Under the pieces are notes generated by a model that was given only the letters and a program-made list of their open reading frames with translations, did no database searches and was not told the DNA's origin. From DASYYE01 sp035946955 (GTDB lineage: Bacteria > Actinomycetota > Actinomycetes > Streptosporangiales > Streptosporangiaceae), in NCBI GenBank assembly GCA_035946955.1, contig DASYYE010000114.1, forward strand, positions 1 through 9,745: 9,745 nt of DNA, given 5' to 3'. Within the stretch, counting starts at the first letter, position 1; each line of letters opens with the position of its first letter. Both the position numbers and the translations under genes were made by a program. Below are positions 7,491 through 9,745 of this stretch, piece by piece.

Positions 7491-7503
7491 CCGGTGTCAC
7501 CGG
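7491..7503. repeat. CCGGTG-T-CACCGG dyad upstream of topA
   Basis: A perfect 6+1+6 dyad that extends, after one bulged C, into GTT (7487-7489) and AAC (7504-7506). It sits about 95-107 bp before the topA start. It could be an operator or a hairpin in the topA leader; nothing in the sequence decides between them. Confidence 0.5.
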
Positions 7504-7550
7504 AACCATGGACACCAGTGCGGGACTTCCTTCCCTCGGTGGAAGCACTT

Positions 7551-7584
7551 TGCACACTGTGCACAGCTCTGTGCCTGCGCACAG
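7551..7584. repeat. three overlapping GTGCACAG-type inverted repeats
   Basis: Within 34 bp there are TGCACA-C-TGTGCA (7551-7563), the perfect palindrome CTGTGCACAG (7557-7566) and CTGTGC-CTGC-GCACAG (7569-7584). The related string CACTGTGACAG recurs at 7643-7653, matching CACTGTGCACAG at 7555-7566 apart from one base, with the start points 88 bp apart. This is the usual look of a multi-site operator. It lies 155-188 bp upstream of topA on the strand that transcribes topA. The protein that might bind is unknown. Confidence 0.55.
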
Positions 7585-7727
7585 GTGATAGGTGCCTCAC
7601 CCGTGCCCTGCTACGCATGGCGCCCGAGAGCACCGTGCCGCGCACTGTGACAGGCCACACCGGGTAGGGGGTCGACCGCCCGCCTTACTGCGGTATGCCG
7701 AAGAGACCGGCAGGCCCACACTGCGCC

Positions 7728-7762
7728 GGCAAATAATACGCCCTCACCGGGATCGGTGAGGG
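7728..7762 (-). terminator. intrinsic terminator-like hairpin downstream of the M20 gene
   Basis: On the minus strand a perfect 9-bp stem, CCCTCACCG/CGGTGAGGG (7762-7754 with 7749-7741), closes a four-base loop. It is followed at once by CGTATTATTT (7740-7731), an unusually T-rich run for this genome. The polarity fits termination of minus-strand transcription. It lies about 176 nt after the M20 stop codon and would shield topA from read-through. A -10-like reading of TATTAT was considered, but no -35 goes with it. Confidence 0.65.
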
Positions 7763-7937
7763 AAACCCGCATCCTGTCCTGGAAGCGGCTGCTCCCAGGA
7801 GGCGGCCACGACCCTCCCGCACTGCGGAGAAACCCGGTTCGGCCGCGGCCGCGGTCCAACTCAAGCCGTCACAGTATCACTACTGATTGTGCACACCGGG
7901 AAGTACGCGGAGCGGGCGTGGCGCCGGAACGCGGATA

Positions 7938-9275
7938 TCAGCAGAGGTCGACGAAGTGGTCGAACACCCGCGCGCCGAACTGGAGCGAGCTGACCGGGAC
8001 GCGTTCGTCCACACCGTGGAACATGCCGAAGAAGTCGAGGTCAGGGGGCAGGCGGAGCGGCGCGAACCCAAAGCACCGGATGCCGAGCCGACTGAACGAC
8101 TTCGCGTCGGTACCGCCGGACAGGCAGTACGGGACCACCTTTGCCCCGGGGTCGGCAGCCAGGACCGCGGCGGTCATGGCGGCGCACAGGTTCCCGTCGA
8201 AGGTGGTCTCAAGTGCCACGTCGGTGTGGACGAACTCCCGCTGCACGCCAGCCCCGAGCAGGCTGTCGATCTCGGCGAGGAACTCCTCCTCACAGCCTGG
8301 GACGAAACGGCCGTCCACCTGGGCCGTCGCCGTCGCTGGGATGACGTTCACCTTGTAGCCGGCGCTCAGCATGGTCGGGTTGGCGGTGTTGCGGAGGGTG
8401 GCACCCACCATGCGGGCCAGTGGGCCGAGCTTTTCCAGCACGTCGGCCCAGGTGTCCGGCCCGGGTTCGACACCCAGTGCCTCGCAGGCGGCCTCCAGGA
8501 AGGCCTGAGCGGACGGAGTGACACGCAGCGGCCACTCGTGGCGCCCGATGCGGGCCACGGTCTCGGCCAGTTCTGTGACCGCGCTGCCCGGCCGGAGCAT
8601 GGACCCGTGGCCCGCCTGCCCGCGAGCGGTGAGGCGCAGCCAGGCCATCCCCTTCTCCGCGGTCTCCACGAGGTAGAGACGCCGGTCCGCGATGGTGACG
8701 CTGAACCCGCCGACCTCGCCGACCGCCTCGGTGACGCCCTCGAACAGGTCCGGGTGGTTGTCCACCAGCCACCGCGAGCCCCATGTGCCGCCCGCTTCCT
8801 CATCTGCGAGGAATGCCAGCACCACGTCTCGCGGCGGGCGGCGGCCCTCCCGCATGCGCTGGCGGACCACCGCGAGGATCATGGCGTCCATGTCCTTCAT
8901 GTCCACGGCACCGCGGCCCCAGACGCATCCGTCGGTGACCTCGCCGGAGAACGGGTGGACCGCCCAGTCCTTTGGTTCGGCGGGGACAACGTCGAGGTGC
9001 CCATGGATGAGCAGGGCAGGGCGCGAGGAGTCCTCACCCTCGATGCGGGCGATCACGCTCGCCCGGCCGGGGTGTGACTCGTGGATCACTGGGTCCAGGC
9101 CTACCTCGCTGAGCAGGGCAGCGACATGTTCGGCCGCAGCGCGCTCGCCCGGGCCCGAGTGGTCACCTGGGTTGGTGGTGTCGATCCTGATGAGCTCGCT
9201 GCACAGGGTCACGACCTCGTCTTCGGCGGTCGCTGGCGTGGGCGGTGTCTCGGTCACCTGACCATCATGTCTCAC
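7938..9275 (-). CDS. M20/M25/M40-family zinc metallohydrolase
   Basis: A 445-residue soluble enzyme of the M20 clan, which hydrolyses amide bonds in peptides or N-acyl amino acids with two zinc ions. The metal and catalytic signature is intact: HGHLD (His93, Asp95), GRGAVDMKD (bridging Asp125), ADEE (general base Glu159, ligand Glu160) and a C-terminal MFHGVDE with ligand His420. The lid/dimerisation insert spans about 210-345 and carries GQAGHGSM (His223), a residue typical of that domain. No signal peptide is seen, so it probably acts in the cytoplasm. The substrate cannot be told from sequence. The GTG start at 9275 has AGGCGG 6 nt upstream; GTG at 9257 (residue 7) is an alternative that would give a protein beginning TETPPTP after the initiator. 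It looks monocistronic, with a terminator-like hairpin downstream and a divergent tRNA upstream. Confidence 0.93.
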   Translation of the reverse strand: MRHDGQVTETPPTPATAEDEVVTLCSELIRIDTTNPGDHSGPGERAAAEHVAALLSEVGLDPVIHESHPGRASVIARIEGEDSSRPALLIHGHLDVVPAEPKDWAVHPFSGEVTDGCVWGRGAVDMKDMDAMILAVVRQRMREGRRPPRDVVLAFLADEEAGGTWGSRWLVDNHPDLFEGVTEAVGEVGGFSVTIADRRLYLVETAEKGMAWLRLTARGQAGHGSMLRPGSAVTELAETVARIGRHEWPLRVTPSAQAFLEAACEALGVEPGPDTWADVLEKLGPLARMVGATLRNTANPTMLSAGYKVNVIPATATAQVDGRFVPGCEEEFLAEIDSLLGAGVQREFVHTDVALETTFDGNLCAAMTAAVLAADPGAKVVPYCLSGGTDAKSFSRLGIRCFGFAPLRLPPDLDFFGMFHGVDERVPVSSLQFGARVFDHFVDLC

Positions 9276-9335
9276 GATGTGCCGCCTGGGGCGGGGCCGT
9301 GGGGTTGGATGTGGGAGCGGGCTGGTGGCAGGAGG

Positions 9336-9366
9336 TTCGCGGTACAGGACCAGGTTTTGCTATCGT
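9336..9366 (+). promoter_or_regulatory. probable promoter of tRNA-Leu
   Basis: An extended -10 element TG-C-TATCGT (9358-9366) lies 35 bp before the tRNA. A loose -35 match TTCGCG (9336-9341) sits at 19-bp spacing, which is long. Initiation near 9373 would give a leader of about 30 nt for RNase P. The extended TGn motif may compensate for the poor -35. Confidence 0.45.
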
Positions 9367-9401
9367 GAGGCGGCCGACACGGACCGCCGTGCTTCGGCCC
9401 T

Positions 9402-9486
9402 GTCCGGGTGGCGGAATAGGCAGACGCGCTAGCTTGAGGTGCTAGTGCCCGTTAAGGGCATGGGGGTTCAAGTCCCCCCTCGGACA
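9402..9486 (+). tRNA. tRNA-Leu, anticodon GAG
   Basis: An 85-nt class II tRNA. The acceptor GTCCGGG (9402-9408) pairs with CTCGGAC (9479-9485) with one G-U pair. The anticodon stem CTAGC/GCTAG encloses TTGAGGT, giving anticodon GAG (9436-9438), which reads CUC leucine codons. The long variable arm TGCCC-GTTAA-GGGCA and the T-arm GGGGG-TTCAAGT-CCCCC are both perfect. The discriminator is A9486, as expected for leucine. The next bases are CCC, not CCA, so the 3' end must be completed by CCA-adding enzyme. The gene points away from the M20 gene. Confidence 0.97.
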
Positions 9487-9745
9487 CCCAAACCGGGAAT
9501 TTTTCCCCAAAGCAGGCATACCACTCTGACACGCAGGCGGGCCGCCCGGCCCCCCTGCCGCGTCTGGCCGCGTCCTCGTCCCCTGCCGGGGAGCGGGCCG
9601 GGGGCCAGGTCGTCGCTGCTGTCATCCCCGCCGCCGCCCGGCCCGCCCGCCGTGGGCACGGCAGGGCCGGCGGCGCCCGGTCCCTGCCGCTGGCCAGCCC
9701 GCCGCCCAGCCCCGCCGCGGTGGAGGGCGTGGTCTACGGGATAGG
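9487..9745. other. G/C-rich tail at the window edge, gene content undecided
   Basis: Just after the tRNA, GGGAA-TTT-TTCCC (9495-9507) is a weak hairpin that might end the tRNA transcript. Two frames stay open to the right edge. A minus-strand frame ends at TGA 9468, inside the antisense of tRNA-Leu, with a low-complexity Gly/Pro/Arg product. A plus-strand frame lacks any good start before a GTG at about 9721. Neither has features I can recognise. The stretch 9632-9675 folds into a strong hairpin. A convergent or downstream gene may begin or end beyond the window. Confidence 0.4.
9632..9675. repeat. strong G/C hairpin near the right edge
   Basis: CCGGCCC (9638-9644) pairs with GGGCCGG (9664-9670), GCCGTG (9649-9654) pairs with CACGGC (9657-9662), and the outer bases 9632-9636 pair with 9671-9675. 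That makes about 18 base pairs with small internal bulges. There is no T-run on either side, so it is not a classic intrinsic terminator; in DNA this rich in G and C such pairing may also arise by chance. Confidence 0.4.

Larger units (their letters stand above)
7397..7937. other. 541-bp intergenic region with dyads, no convincing gene
   Basis: This stretch separates topA from the M20 hydrolase. Open frames of 60-85 codons exist on both strands, but they lack ribosome binding sites, have low-complexity products and run through the hairpins, so I do not call them. It holds a palindrome GCCAGG-CTGC-CCTGGC (7433-7448), a CCGGTG-T-CACCGG dyad (7491-7503), the GTGCACAG cluster (7551-7584), a terminator-like hairpin (7741-7762), a CCGCGGCCGCGG palindrome (7843-7854) and TGTGCACA (7888-7895). 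The topA promoter must lie here, yet I see no paired -35/-10 elements of good quality. Confidence 0.7.

Noticed and set aside
7734..7739. TATTAT (minus strand) as a -10 box for a transcript toward topA
   Set aside because: No -35 match upstream, and it directly follows a perfect 9-bp hairpin, so it is better read as the T-rich tail of a terminator.
7430..7859. Small open frames of 69-82 codons on both strands in the topA-M20 gap
   Set aside because: No ribosome binding sites, low-complexity Gly/Thr or Arg/Pro products, and overlap with the dyads and the terminator-like hairpin.
7887..9077. A 396-codon open frame on the plus strand opposite the M20 gene
   Set aside because: The minus strand carries an intact M20 active site over the same bases. 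The plus product is a charge-rich shadow with no family features.
9495..9508. GGGAATTTTTCCCC as a terminator for tRNA-Leu
   Set aside because: Only five base pairs with a three-base loop and no T-run after it; mentioned in the tail region but not called as a separate feature.

Overview
The window reads as a high-GC actinobacterial chromosome segment, most likely a filamentous actinomycete. The evidence is the very strong G/C bias at third codon positions, GTG and TTG starts, a thymidylate kinase fused behind a 12-helix MFS-like domain, and a topoisomerase I that ends in repeated G-R-x-G-P-Y modules and a basic tail instead of zinc fingers. I would guess a relative of Streptosporangiales or Streptomycetales, but no marker here fixes the genus.

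Layout, left to right: tRNA-Thr(CGT) on the minus strand (2-78); a PSP1/RicT-family iron-sulfur protein (126-992, minus); a 172-bp gap holding a nested 73-bp inverted repeat; holB, DNA polymerase III delta-prime (1165-2394, minus); the MFS-tmk fusion (2391-4502, minus, overlapping holB by 4 bp); topA (4589-7396, minus); about 540 bp without a convincing gene but with several dyads and one good terminator-like hairpin; an M20-family metallohydrolase (7938-9275, minus); a short divergent gap with a plausible tRNA promoter; tRNA-Leu(GAG) on the plus strand (9402-9486); and a very G/C-rich tail in which no gene can be assigned safely.

All five protein genes run right to left. The topA - tmk - holB - ricT order is a housekeeping cluster for DNA replication: TopA relaxes negative supercoils, Tmk makes dTDP for dTTP synthesis, and HolB is part of the clamp loader. 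The tmk/holB/ricT association resembles the tmk...holB-yaaT(ricT) order of Bacillus. The M20 hydrolase looks like an independent unit, separated from topA by its own terminator.

I see no phage, CRISPR, IS or defence genes, and nothing I would call a new multi-gene system. The most interesting spot is the leader of ricT. A nearly symmetrical 73-bp palindrome lies just upstream of a TTG start, and one arm of it can alternatively pair with the start codon, so two mutually exclusive RNA folds are possible. A second spot is the cluster of GTGCACAG-type dyads upstream of topA.
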